Assembly (NCBI GenBank): GCA_016235595.1
Contig: JACRJX010000043.1
Span: 248,001 to 312,000 of the forward strand
Length of the DNA: 64,000 nucleotides
Source of the DNA: Verrucomicrobiota bacterium
GTDB lineage: Bacteria; Verrucomicrobiota; Verrucomicrobiia; CAIQCK01
Direction of reading: 5' to 3'
In this document: positions 8,003 to 15,377 of the stretch, in pieces
Layout of the letters: the number at the start of each line of letters is the position of its first letter
Numbering within the stretch: the first letter of the stretch is position 1
The notes under the pieces: model-generated
Databases searched by the model: none
What the model saw: the letters and a program-made list of their open reading frames with translations, nothing else
Told to the model about the DNA's origin: nothing
Program-made: the position numbers and the translations under genes

Positions 8003-9139
8003 TCAATCTTTCTTGGTTCGCTTGACCACGTAGCGCACTTGTTTCTTTCGCACCAGTGGCATGTCTAGCGCCTCTCTTTGTTGTCGCTCCGCGACTTGAA
8101 GCACGAGATCAGGTGTGATGTTTGGAGGCCTTTCCAAACTCAGTACGACTTCTTTTGCAATTCGCTCGACCACAGGCACGACGACGGAATTCCCGAACTG
8201 GCGGTAAGCCTGTGTGTCAGAGACTGGAATCTTGAAATCGTCTGGATAGCCCATTAACCGACTGCATTCGCGCGGCGTAAGGCGGCGCGGGTTTTTTCGA
8301 GGGCCTTGCGAGATGAGGATTTCAGAACCGTCCTTGTGGTAGCGGGCACTGAGAGTTCTAGCCACGTCCTTGCCGGTGAATAAGCCGAAGCCGAAGCCGT
8401 TTCCGGCAGCTTGATGTTTTTTGGCGTAGTCTTGGAGGTATTGCCACAAGTGGTCGGTAAGCGTGTATTTATCCAAGACGTCCGCGGCGAGGATGGTTTC
8501 GAGCTTCGGTCCCTCCGCGGGGAACTCCGGGAACTCGAAGTAACGCAAAGGCTTGAAGCCGACGAGGAATATGCGCTCTCGGTGTTGCGGCACCACGCTC
8601 CGCGCGTCTATGACTTTGTAATAGACGGTGTATCCGAGGTCCTCGGTGAGCGTACGGTAAATGATCTCAAAAGTGCGGCCTTTGTCGTGCCGCTTGAGAT
8701 GTTTGACGTTCTCCAGCACAAAGGCCGGCGGCTGATGAAAGCTGATGATGCTGGCGAGGTCGAAGAAGAGATTGCCCTGCTTCTCGTCATCGAAGCCATG
8801 CTTGCGACCGAGGCTGAGCTTCTTGGACACGCCTGCGAGACTAAACGGCTGGCATGGAAACCCGGCACAGAGAATGTCGAACTTCGGTATATCGGCGACG
8901 GCCACATCGTGGATGTCGCCTTGCGGCGTTTCGCCGAAGTTGGCGGCATAGGTCAACTGGCTGAACTTATCCCAGTCACATGAGAAGACGCACTCAGCGC
9001 CTGCTCGCTCAAAGGCGATGCGGAAACCGCCAATGCCGCAGAAGATATCAACGAAGCGGAGTTTTCTATGCTCGTTGCCAAATACGGCGCGATCCTCACG
9101 CACGGCAGACGGCTTCGATTTGGTGACGCGTTGCTTCAA
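8003..9139 (-). CDS. DNA (cytosine-5-)-methyltransferase of the restriction-modification system
   Basis: A 378-residue m5C methyltransferase with all main motifs in order: motif I FVDIFCGIGGF (residues 29-39, S-adenosylmethionine binding), motif IV FPCQPFS with catalytic Cys96, motif VI FVLENVK, motif VIII QHRERIFLVGF, and motifs IX-X RRLTPRECSRLMGYPDDF and QFGNSVVVP. The target-recognition region between motifs VIII and IX is short. The start is TTG at 9139, chosen because it overlaps the regulator stop by 4 bp (TTGA); an internal GTG 12 codons in is the alternative. It protects host DNA from the downstream endonuclease. A linked Vsr fits C5 methylation and resembles the Dcm-Vsr arrangement, which makes a CCWGG-like site an attractive but unproven guess. 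Confidence 0.95.
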   Translation of the reverse strand: MKQRVTKSKPSAVREDRAVFGNEHRKLRFVDIFCGIGGFRIAFERAGAECVFSCDWDKFSQLTYAANFGETPQGDIHDVAVADIPKFDILCAGFPCQPFSLAGVSKKLSLGRKHGFDDEKQGNLFFDLASIISFHQPPAFVLENVKHLKRHDKGRTFEIIYRTLTEDLGYTVYYKVIDARSVVPQHRERIFLVGFKPLRYFEFPEFPAEGPKLETILAADVLDKYTLTDHLWQYLQDYAKKHQAAGNGFGFGLFTGKDVARTLSARYHKDGSEILISQGPRKNPRRLTPRECSRLMGYPDDFKIPVSDTQAYRQFGNSVVVPVVERIAKEVVLSLERPPNITPDLVLQVAERQQREALDMPLVRKKQVRYVVKRTKKD

Positions 9140-9363
9140 GCGTCCACGCCTTCCACGAGCTTAGGCGTCGTGATGCCGAGCGCCTTGGCGAGGCGGGCGA
9201 CGTTCTTTATGCCGGGGTTGCGCAGGCCGCGCTCGATGCCGCTGATGTAAGTCGGATCAAGGCTGGCGCGCTCGGCGAGTTTCTCTTGGGTCAGGCCGCG
9301 CGCTTCGCGCTGATGGCGGACATTCTGACCAAGAGCGGCAAGGGTGGAATCACGTTTCGGCAT
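9136..9363 (-). CDS. Xre-family helix-turn-helix regulator, C-protein-like controller of the R-M operon
   Basis: A 75-residue protein that is almost entirely one Xre/Cro-type HTH domain: LGQNVRHQREARGLTQEKLA followed by ERASLDPTYISGIERGLRNP, the recognition helix region. Size and position match controller (C) proteins of type II restriction-modification systems, which bind C-boxes, activate their own operon and the endonuclease at moderate dose, and repress at high dose. Two C-box-like palindromes lie immediately upstream, one directly abutting the start codon. Its stop overlaps the methyltransferase start by 4 bp, so all four genes (regulator, methyltransferase, endonuclease, vsr) are probably co-transcribed. 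A general Xre repressor unrelated to restriction is the alternative but fits the context less well. Confidence 0.85.
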   Translation of the reverse strand: MPKRDSTLAALGQNVRHQREARGLTQEKLAERASLDPTYISGIERGLRNPGIKNVARLAKALGITTPKLVEGVDA

Positions 9364-9412
9364 GACTGATAGTCCATGCCAAAACGATCGAAAGGTCTAT
9401 GGACTATGAGTC
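9364..9412 (-). promoter_or_regulatory. pair of C-box-like operators of the R-M controller
   Basis: Two 11-bp palindromes of the form GACT-N3-AGTC, the core of known C-boxes, occur at 9364-9374 (read on the minus strand GACTATCAGTC, touching the ATG) and 9402-9412 (GACTCATAGTC). Their centres are 38 bp apart. Including flanks, ATGGACTAT is shared in inverted orientation. The site next to the start codon would block the promoter or the ribosome when occupied, as expected for negative feedback. Confidence 0.7.
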
Positions 9413-9464
9413 AGGTTGTGGCGTTGGTTTGTAGAAGCGGGAACGATGGCGGAGAAGCGGCTGG

Positions 9465-10160
9465 TTATCGCAACGCGGAGAAGAACCTCTCGAAGCGCGG
9501 CAGGTGGGAGCCGTTTTTGTCCACCGAGGCGATGACTGCGGAGGCTTTGCCGGCGATCAACCGCCGCTCCACGACGCCGAAGTAGCGCGAGTCCTTGCTG
9601 TTGTCGCGGTTGTCGCCCATGACGAAATATTCGCCGGCTCGCAACGTCAGCGGCGGAAACGAGCAATGCGGCGACGGGAAAAACGGGCGGGCCATCACGG
9701 CGTGCGAACGATTTTCAACCGTTTCCGTAGCGAATTTCGCAACGGCCTGCTCGGCGGCAGGCACGCCGGCAAACCCCGCGGGCGGCAGAGGCGCGTAGCG
9801 GGCACGCTGGCCGTTGATCCAGAGCGCGTTGTTTCGCAGTTCGATGGTGTCTCCCGGCACGGCCACGATGCGTTTGACGAGACGGAGTTCGTCCTCCGGC
9901 GAGAAGAGCACGACGATGTCACCGCGCGACGGATGATCCCACTCCGCCAGATGCGTCGTGGTGAACGGAATCTTCAGGTCGTAGGCGAGCTTGTTCACAA
10001 AGACGAGATCGCCCTCGATGATCGTCGGTTTCATCGAGCCGGTGGGGACGAAATTGTAGTCGGCGAGCGAGGACTTGATGGGGCAAATGATCGCAGCCAT
10101 CACAGCCAGTGGACGGACCCATTCACGCCAGAGTTGTTTGAGGACTGAAGGGATGTTCAT
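9465..10160 (-). CDS. lepB: signal peptidase I
   Basis: A 231-residue S26-family serine protease that cleaves signal peptides of exported proteins at the outer face of the cytoplasmic membrane. One N-terminal membrane segment (about residues 13-28) anchors it. The catalytic serine is Ser42 in PTGSMKPT and the general-base lysine is Lys96 in RLVKRIVAVPGD. The conserved box GDNRDNSKDSRYFG is present. The length is that of short bacterial type I enzymes. The gene stands alone between the restriction operon and a repeat-rich gap, on the same strand as both neighbours. Confidence 0.93.
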   Translation of the reverse strand: MNIPSVLKQLWREWVRPLAVMAAIICPIKSSLADYNFVPTGSMKPTIIEGDLVFVNKLAYDLKIPFTTTHLAEWDHPSRGDIVVLFSPEDELRLVKRIVAVPGDTIELRNNALWINGQRARYAPLPPAGFAGVPAAEQAVAKFATETVENRSHAVMARPFFPSPHCSFPPLTLRAGEYFVMGDNRDNSKDSRYFGVVERRLIAGKASAVIASVDKNGSHLPRFERFFSALR

Positions 10161-10229
10161 GGAATGCTCAGGTGCATCCTTTGACCGGCGGGAGGAAAGA
10201 GGTGTTCAAACTCTTTGCCGGCGGGCTGT

Positions 10230-10253
10230 GTAGCCGCCGACGTGAGGAAGAGG
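10230..10253 (+). repeat. degenerate GTAG-headed REP-like element
   Basis: GTAGCCGCCGACGTGAGGAAG matches the head and loop of the GTAGCC-hairpin elements at 56225, 59940 and 60035, but the 3' half of the stem is decayed (AGAGG instead of GGCGG). It lies in the 322-bp gap between lepB and the sugar porter. Apart from this element and the long palindrome that follows, the gap 10161-10482 shows no gene. Confidence 0.5.
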
Positions 10254-10262
10254 AATTCGAGA

Positions 10263-10375
10263 TGAAGCCGAAGGCCCTGGACTGCTGTAGGAACTACAGC
10301 TCTTGCCGCTGGCACCGTTGGCGGGTCGATCGCGAAAGCTGCGATGCTCGCAGCAGTCCAGAGCCTTCGGCTTCA
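10263..10375. repeat. long palindromic intergenic element with 25-bp outer stem and internal hairpins
   Basis: Arms at 10263-10287 and 10351-10375 are inverted copies with 24 of 25 positions matching (ends TGAAGCCGAAGGC and GCCTTCGGCTTCA). The 63-bp interior folds further: CTGTAG-GAA-CTACAG just inside the left arm, and GCTGCGA-TGC-TCGCAGC at 10338-10354 just before and into the right arm. The whole forms a multi-branched structure. It carries no tRNA features (no T-loop, no CCA end) and is more likely a repetitive mobile or structured element than an RNA gene. Confidence 0.65.
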
Positions 10376-10482
10376 AGTTCCAGACAGCCAAATTCATGGC
10401 CAGGGCGCGGTCAGTGGTTTCCGGCAGCCCGCAACTCCGTGGCGGGGTTGCATCCTTCTCAATGCGCTGCGCTCCAACAAAA

Positions 10483-11853
10483 CTACCGCCGTCCCCAGGA
10501 TGCTTCGATCTCTTCCAGACTTCGTCCCTTCGTCTCCGGCACCATCGCAGCCACAAACACCAACGCCGCGAGGCTGCACGCGCCATAGACCCAGAAGGTC
10601 AGCGCCGGGCCGATGGCGGGACTGTCGTTCAACATCGGGAAGGTTTGCGCCACGATGTAGCACGAGGTCCAGATCACGAACGTCGCCACCGACATCGCAC
10701 GCCCGCGCACTTTGGTGGGGAATATCTCCGAGCAGAGAATCCATGAGATCGGCCCCAGCGCCATCGCAAACGCGCCGATGAACGCCAGGATCGCCAGCAT
10801 CAACGGCAGGCCATTGTAGCCGGCGTGGAACATCGCCCCGACCGCCCCGAGCGCCGCGACCTGCACCGTCAGGCCGATGAGCAGCAGCGCGCGCCGCCCG
10901 GCCTTGTCCACGAATGCAATCGCCACGAAGGTGAATACGACGTTCACCAGGCCGACGATCACCGACGACATGAACGAGTCCTTCACGCCCACGCCTGCCG
11001 TCGCGAAAATCTTGGTCGAGTAATACATGATGGCGTTGATGCCGCTGAACTGGCTGAAGGCCATCAGCAGCGCCGCCACGATGAGCGGCCGGCGGAACCG
11101 CGCGTGGAACAGTTCCGCGAACCGGCCTTCCTCCCCGCCCAGCACCGCGCGCACCGCCGTGATTTCCTGCGCCGCGTGCTCCGGCCCGCCGACGCTCTCC
11201 AGAATCCGCCGCGCCTCGTCGTCGCGCCCCACGCCCAGCAGCCAGCGGGGGCTTTCCGGCACAAGGAAAAGCAATGCCACCAGCAGCGCCGCCGGAGCGA
11301 CCTCCGCCCCCAGCATCCAGCGCCAGCCGCTCGCCGCATTCCACGCCTCGTCGCCGAGGCCCTGGATGCGCGCGTTGATGAACAGCGTCAGAAAAATGCC
11401 GACGACGATGCCGAGTTGAAAGAGCGAGCCGAGCCGTCCCCGTTTGGCCGCCGGCGCCAGTTCCGCGATGTAGATGGGACAGATCATCGAGGACGCGCCG
11501 ATGCCCAGCCCGCTGATGAACCGCGCCACGAGGAACTCCATGAACGTCCGCGGAATCGCCGACAGCAGGCCGCTGAGGGCATAGAGGATCGCGCAGAGAA
11601 ACAAGACCTTTCGCCGGCCGAAACGGTCGCTCAGGAATCCCGCGCACATTGCGCCGGGGATGCAGCCGAGGATGGCGCTCGCGCCGGCGATGCCTTCCTG
11701 CACCGCGTCGAGATGGAAGTGCGCCCGGAGGTATTGGTTGGCGCCGTTGATGACCGCGGTATCGTAGCCGAACAGAAACCCGCCCGTCGCGGCAACGAGC
11801 GTGACCAGGGCCAGCGAACTGCCGGTTTTAATGGGAGAGGCCGGGGGTTGCAT
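10483..11853 (-). CDS. major facilitator superfamily sugar porter
   Basis: A 456-residue, 12-helix membrane transporter of the sugar porter (XylE/GLUT-like) family. Family signatures are all visible: FGYDTAVINGA in helix 1, DRFGRRKVL between helices 2 and 3, PESPRWLL at the end of helix 6, DKAGRR between helices 8 and 9, and VPETKGRSLEEIE after helix 12. It probably imports a hexose or pentose by proton symport, or by facilitated diffusion. The ATG at 11853 is chosen because the upstream in-frame extension (from a TTG at 11910) is polar and unlike the family N-terminus. The gene is divergent from the GH38 gene, so they may share the short region 11854-11936 and work on the same glycans. Confidence 0.9.
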   Translation of the reverse strand: MQPPASPIKTGSSLALVTLVAATGGFLFGYDTAVINGANQYLRAHFHLDAVQEGIAGASAILGCIPGAMCAGFLSDRFGRRKVLFLCAILYALSGLLSAIPRTFMEFLVARFISGLGIGASSMICPIYIAELAPAAKRGRLGSLFQLGIVVGIFLTLFINARIQGLGDEAWNAASGWRWMLGAEVAPAALLVALLFLVPESPRWLLGVGRDDEARRILESVGGPEHAAQEITAVRAVLGGEEGRFAELFHARFRRPLIVAALLMAFSQFSGINAIMYYSTKIFATAGVGVKDSFMSSVIVGLVNVVFTFVAIAFVDKAGRRALLLIGLTVQVAALGAVGAMFHAGYNGLPLMLAILAFIGAFAMALGPISWILCSEIFPTKVRGRAMSVATFVIWTSCYIVAQTFPMLNDSPAIGPALTFWVYGACSLAALVFVAAMVPETKGRSLEEIEASWGRR

Positions 11854-11936
11854 TGGTTGGAGATTGAGATGGCGCCCAGACGAATAGTTTGCCAAGGCAG
11901 AGCCGTGCAAGCTAAAACACCACGAAGGAAAACACC

Positions 11937-14900
11937 ATGAAGCGATTCATCATCACGGCTCTCCTATTGGTCGTCTCTCCAGCCCTCGCGGAATTCACAC
12001 GGTTGTCGCCTGTGCCGCCACCGAAGATCATCGCGTCGGCAACAGAGTTTCCCGGCGGCAACTATGCCGCCACACGCCTGCTCGACGGCAACCTGAAGAC
12101 CGAGTTCGCCTCGCACGGCAAAGGCACCAACACGTTCGTCGAGTTCGATTTCGGCGCGCCCGTCCGCATCGGCGGCTTCCGGCATCAGGACCGCAACGAT
12201 CCCGCAACCATCGCCGCGTCGGAGCTTGTGTTCAGCGACGCAGCCGGCAAACCGCTGGCCACGGCGCAGGTCACGCACGTCAACCAGCGCGCCGGCATCA
12301 CGTTCTTCGCGCTCCCGGAGCCGGTCGCTGCGCAACGCGTCCGGTGGCGCGTCACCAAGCTCGGCAGCCCGCACGGCACTGTCGGCGGGGCGGAGATCGA
12401 GTTTTTTGCCGCAGGCCAGCCGGAATCGTCGCCGCGCGGCATCGGCATTGAAGCGCGGACGGTGCAGATGATTGACCGCAAGAACGTGGGAGGGGCCTCA
12501 GCGCCCCGACCGTCCGCACCGGCGCTCGTGCAGCCGCTGCGAGTGACGCTCGACTATCCTTATGCGCAACCGTTGAAGACGCTCGTCCGGGTCGAAGGCC
12601 AGGAAGCCCGGCCGCTGGAACTGAAATTCGGCAGCCAGGCGCTCGAATACACCATAACCGCCGCCGACACCGAACGGACGCTGAACGTCGCCATCGAAGC
12701 CGGCAGCGAGAAGATCGCGTCACGCGCCATCACGGTCAAGCCGTCGCGCAAACTCACCGTCTATGTCCTGCCGCACTCGCACACCGACATCGGTTACACG
12801 GCCATCCAGACCGACATCGAGGAGAAGCAAATCAACAACCTGCTCCAGGGCATCGCTGACGCGCGCCGCACCGCGAACTATCCGCCGGGCGCGCGGTTTG
12901 TCTGGAACGTCGAGGTCATGTGGGCGGCCGACCTTTTCCTGCAACGGCTCACGCCGAAACAGCGCGCGGAGTTCTTCGACGCCGTCAAGCGCGGGCAGGT
13001 CTCGCTCAATGGCATGTATCTGAACGAACTCACCGGCCTGTGCCGGCCGGAGGAATTGCTGCGGTTGTTCCGCTACGCGACGCAACTCGGCGAGCGCACG
13101 GGCGTGGCGGTGGACTCGGCGATGATCAGCGACGTGCCCGGCTACACGTGGGGCACGGTCACCGCGATGGCGCAGGCGGGCATCCGCTACTTCTCGGTCG
13201 CGCCGAACTACCTCGACCGCATCGGCGACATCCTCGTGCAGTGGGAGAACAAACCGTTCTGGTGGGTCGGCCCCGACGGTAGGAACAAGGTGCTGGTCTG
13301 GATTCCGTTCTGGGGCTACGCGATGTCGCACCGGTTCAGGACGATGTCGCCGCAGCTCGTCGAGGATTTTTGCGCAGGCTTGGAGAAGCGCGACTATCCC
13401 TACGACATTGCCTACGTCCGCTGGGCCGGCCACGGCGACAACGCGGTGCCCGATCCCGTCATCTGCGATTTCGTGAAGGAATGGAACGCCACGCATGCGT
13501 GGCCGCAGTTTGTGATCGCATCCACGAGCGAGGCGTTCCGCGCGTTCGAGAAACGCTACGGCGACAAGCTGCCGCAGGTGCGCGGCGACTGGACGCCCTA
13601 CTGGGAGGACGGCGCGGGTTCGTCCGCCGCCGAGACCGCGATGAACCGCGCCAGCAGCGAGCGGCTCGCGCAGGCCGAGACGCTCTGGGCGATGCTCGAC
13701 CCGAAGCGTTACCCGGCGAAACGGTTCGAGGAGGCTTGGAACAACGTGCTGCTCTATTCCGAGCACACGTGGGGCGCGTATTGCAGCGTCTCGCAGCCGG
13801 CCAACCCTTTCACGTCCGACCAGTGGAACATCAAGCAGTCCTACGCGACCGTCGCAAACCTCCAGTCGCGCCAACTGCTCAGCGACGTATCCGTGGCCCG
13901 CCATTCCGCGGCGGTGAAGAGTGAATCGAAGGAATCCCTCCGCGTGGACATCTTCAACACCACGTCCTGGCCGCGCAGCGAATTGGTGTTGATTCCGCAC
14001 GAGATCTCCGAGGGCGGCAACTTCGTCACCGACGACCAGGGCCAGGCCGTTCCCGCGCAGCGGCTCGCCAGCCGTGAACTCGCCGTGCTCGTGCGCGACC
14101 TGCCGCCGTTCTCCGGCCGGCGCTATACCATCTCGAAGGAGGGCAAGGCTCCAGCCGGACCCAAACTGACCGCCAGCGGCGCCGTCATCGAGAATGACAA
14201 ACTCCGTATTCGCCTCGACGAGAAGACCGGCGGCATCGTCGAACTGCGTGCCATCGGCATCGAGGTGAACCTCGCCGACACCGCCAGCGGCCACGCCATC
14301 AACGACTACCTCTACCTCATCGGCGACGACCTCGCCGCGCTCCAGCGCAACGGCCCGGTTAAAATCACCGTCCGCGACCGCGGCCCGCTCGTCACGTCGC
14401 TGCTCGTGGAGTCCGACGCGCCGGGCTGCCACAAGCTCTCGCGCGAAATCCGGCTCGTGGCCGGCGCGGACTACGTTGAGCTGTTCGACACCGTGGACAA
14501 GAAACGGCTCGAAGCCGCGAGCTACACCGCGAAAGAAGGCAAGGAGAGCGTCAACATCGCCTTCCCATTCAATGTCCCCGGCGGCGATGTGCGGCTCGAC
14601 GTGCCACTCGGCGTCTTTCGTCCCGAAGCCGACCAGATGCCAAGCGCGTGCAAGAACTGGCTCACGGCCGGCCGTTGGGCCGACGTGGCCAACAAGGACT
14701 TCGGCGTCACGTGGGTCACGCTCGACGCGCCGCTCGTGCAGGTCGGCGGCATCACCGCCACGCTGCTGAACTCGCAGACCAATCCCGACACGTGGCGCAA
14801 GAAAATCGAGCCGACGCAAAAACTTTATTCGTGGGCCATGAACAACCACTGGCACACCAACTACCGCGCCTACCAGGAAGGCCCGGTGCAGTTTCGTTTC

Positions 14901-15260
14901 GTCCTGCGTCCGCATCGCGGCCCCTCTGCCGATGCGGAGAACTCGCGCTTCGCCACCGGCTTCAGCCAGCCGCTGGTGGCAACGCCCGCGCGCGGCCCTG
15001 CGCCGTCGCCGACGCCGTTGCTGCGCGTGGAACCTGCCGACGTGCTCGTCACCGCGCTGAAACCGAGCGACGACGGCAAGGCATGGATTGTCCGCCTCTT
15101 CGGTGCCGGCGGGACTCCAGCCAGCGCGAAGTTGACATGGTCGAAGCCCGCGCCCAGGCGCGTCTGGCTGAGCGACACCAGCGAGAAGCCTCTGCAAAGA
15201 GCCGCCACCGATATTGCCGTGCCCGCGTGGGGCGTGGTGACGCTGCGGGCCGAACGCTGA
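11937..15260 (+). CDS. secreted GH38-like alpha-mannosidase with N-terminal discoidin-type domain
   Basis: A 1107-residue secreted enzyme. An 18-residue signal peptide (MKRFIITALLLVVSPALA) is followed by an F5/8-type C (discoidin-like) carbohydrate-binding domain at about residues 35-160, a linker, then the GH38 catalytic barrel. That barrel starts near residue 272 with LPHSHTDIGYT (His280, His282 and Asp284 are zinc-ligand candidates), and MISDVPGYTWG carries Asp399, the likely nucleophile. C-terminal beta domains follow. GH38 enzymes remove alpha-linked mannose from glycans by a retaining mechanism. The ATG has a strong GAAGGAAAACACC site. The linker at residues 184-192 is encoded by a copy of an intergenic palindrome arm. 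Divergent pairing with a sugar porter suggests joint glycan use. Confidence 0.85.
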   Translation: MKRFIITALLLVVSPALAEFTRLSPVPPPKIIASATEFPGGNYAATRLLDGNLKTEFASHGKGTNTFVEFDFGAPVRIGGFRHQDRNDPATIAASELVFSDAAGKPLATAQVTHVNQRAGITFFALPEPVAAQRVRWRVTKLGSPHGTVGGAEIEFFAAGQPESSPRGIGIEARTVQMIDRKNVGGASAPRPSAPALVQPLRVTLDYPYAQPLKTLVRVEGQEARPLELKFGSQALEYTITAADTERTLNVAIEAGSEKIASRAITVKPSRKLTVYVLPHSHTDIGYTAIQTDIEEKQINNLLQGIADARRTANYPPGARFVWNVEVMWAADLFLQRLTPKQRAEFFDAVKRGQVSLNGMYLNELTGLCRPEELLRLFRYATQLGERTGVAVDSAMISDVPGYTWGTVTAMAQAGIRYFSVAPNYLDRIGDILVQWENKPFWWVGPDGRNKVLVWIPFWGYAMSHRFRTMSPQLVEDFCAGLEKRDYPYDIAYVRWAGHGDNAVPDPVICDFVKEWNATHAWPQFVIASTSEAFRAFEKRYGDKLPQVRGDWTPYWEDGAGSSAAETAMNRASSERLAQAETLWAMLDPKRYPAKRFEEAWNNVLLYSEHTWGAYCSVSQPANPFTSDQWNIKQSYATVANLQSRQLLSDVSVARHSAAVKSESKESLRVDIFNTTSWPRSELVLIPHEISEGGNFVTDDQGQAVPAQRLASRELAVLVRDLPPFSGRRYTISKEGKAPAGPKLTASGAVIENDKLRIRLDEKTGGIVELRAIGIEVNLADTASGHAINDYLYLIGDDLAALQRNGPVKITVRDRGPLVTSLLVESDAPGCHKLSREIRLVAGADYVELFDTVDKKRLEAASYTAKEGKESVNIAFPFNVPGGDVRLDVPLGVFRPEADQMPSACKNWLTAGRWADVANKDFGVTWVTLDAPLVQVGGITATLLNSQTNPDTWRKKIEPTQKLYSWAMNNHWHTNYRAYQEGPVQFRFVLRPHRGPSADAENSRFATGFSQPLVATPARGPAPSPTPLLRVEPADVLVTALKPSDDGKAWIVRLFGAGGTPASAKLTWSKPAPRRVWLSDTSEKPLQRAATDIAVPAWGVVTLRAER
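12486..12510 (+). repeat. half of a palindromic intergenic repeat embedded in the GH38 coding sequence
   Basis: The 25 bases beginning GTGGGAGGGGCC and ending GCGCCCCGAC agree at 23 of 25 positions with the left arm at 35274-35298 and with the complement of the right arm at 35333-35357. Here it is read in frame as the linker residues VGGASAPRPS between the discoidin-like and catalytic domains, without breaking the gene. Confidence 0.7.
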
Positions 15261-15377
15261 CAGGCTGGATGATTGAGCGCTGGCTGCGCCGCTGCAGCCG
15301 CCCGACCATCTTCCCGCCAATTCTCTCTCGACAGGACGGCACAGGGCCGACAACATCGCGGCCGGAGACGACGAAAC

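Noticed and set aside
10263..10375. tRNA-like cloverleaf
   Set aside because: The outer stem is far too long, and there is no T-loop consensus, anticodon arm of normal size or CCA end.
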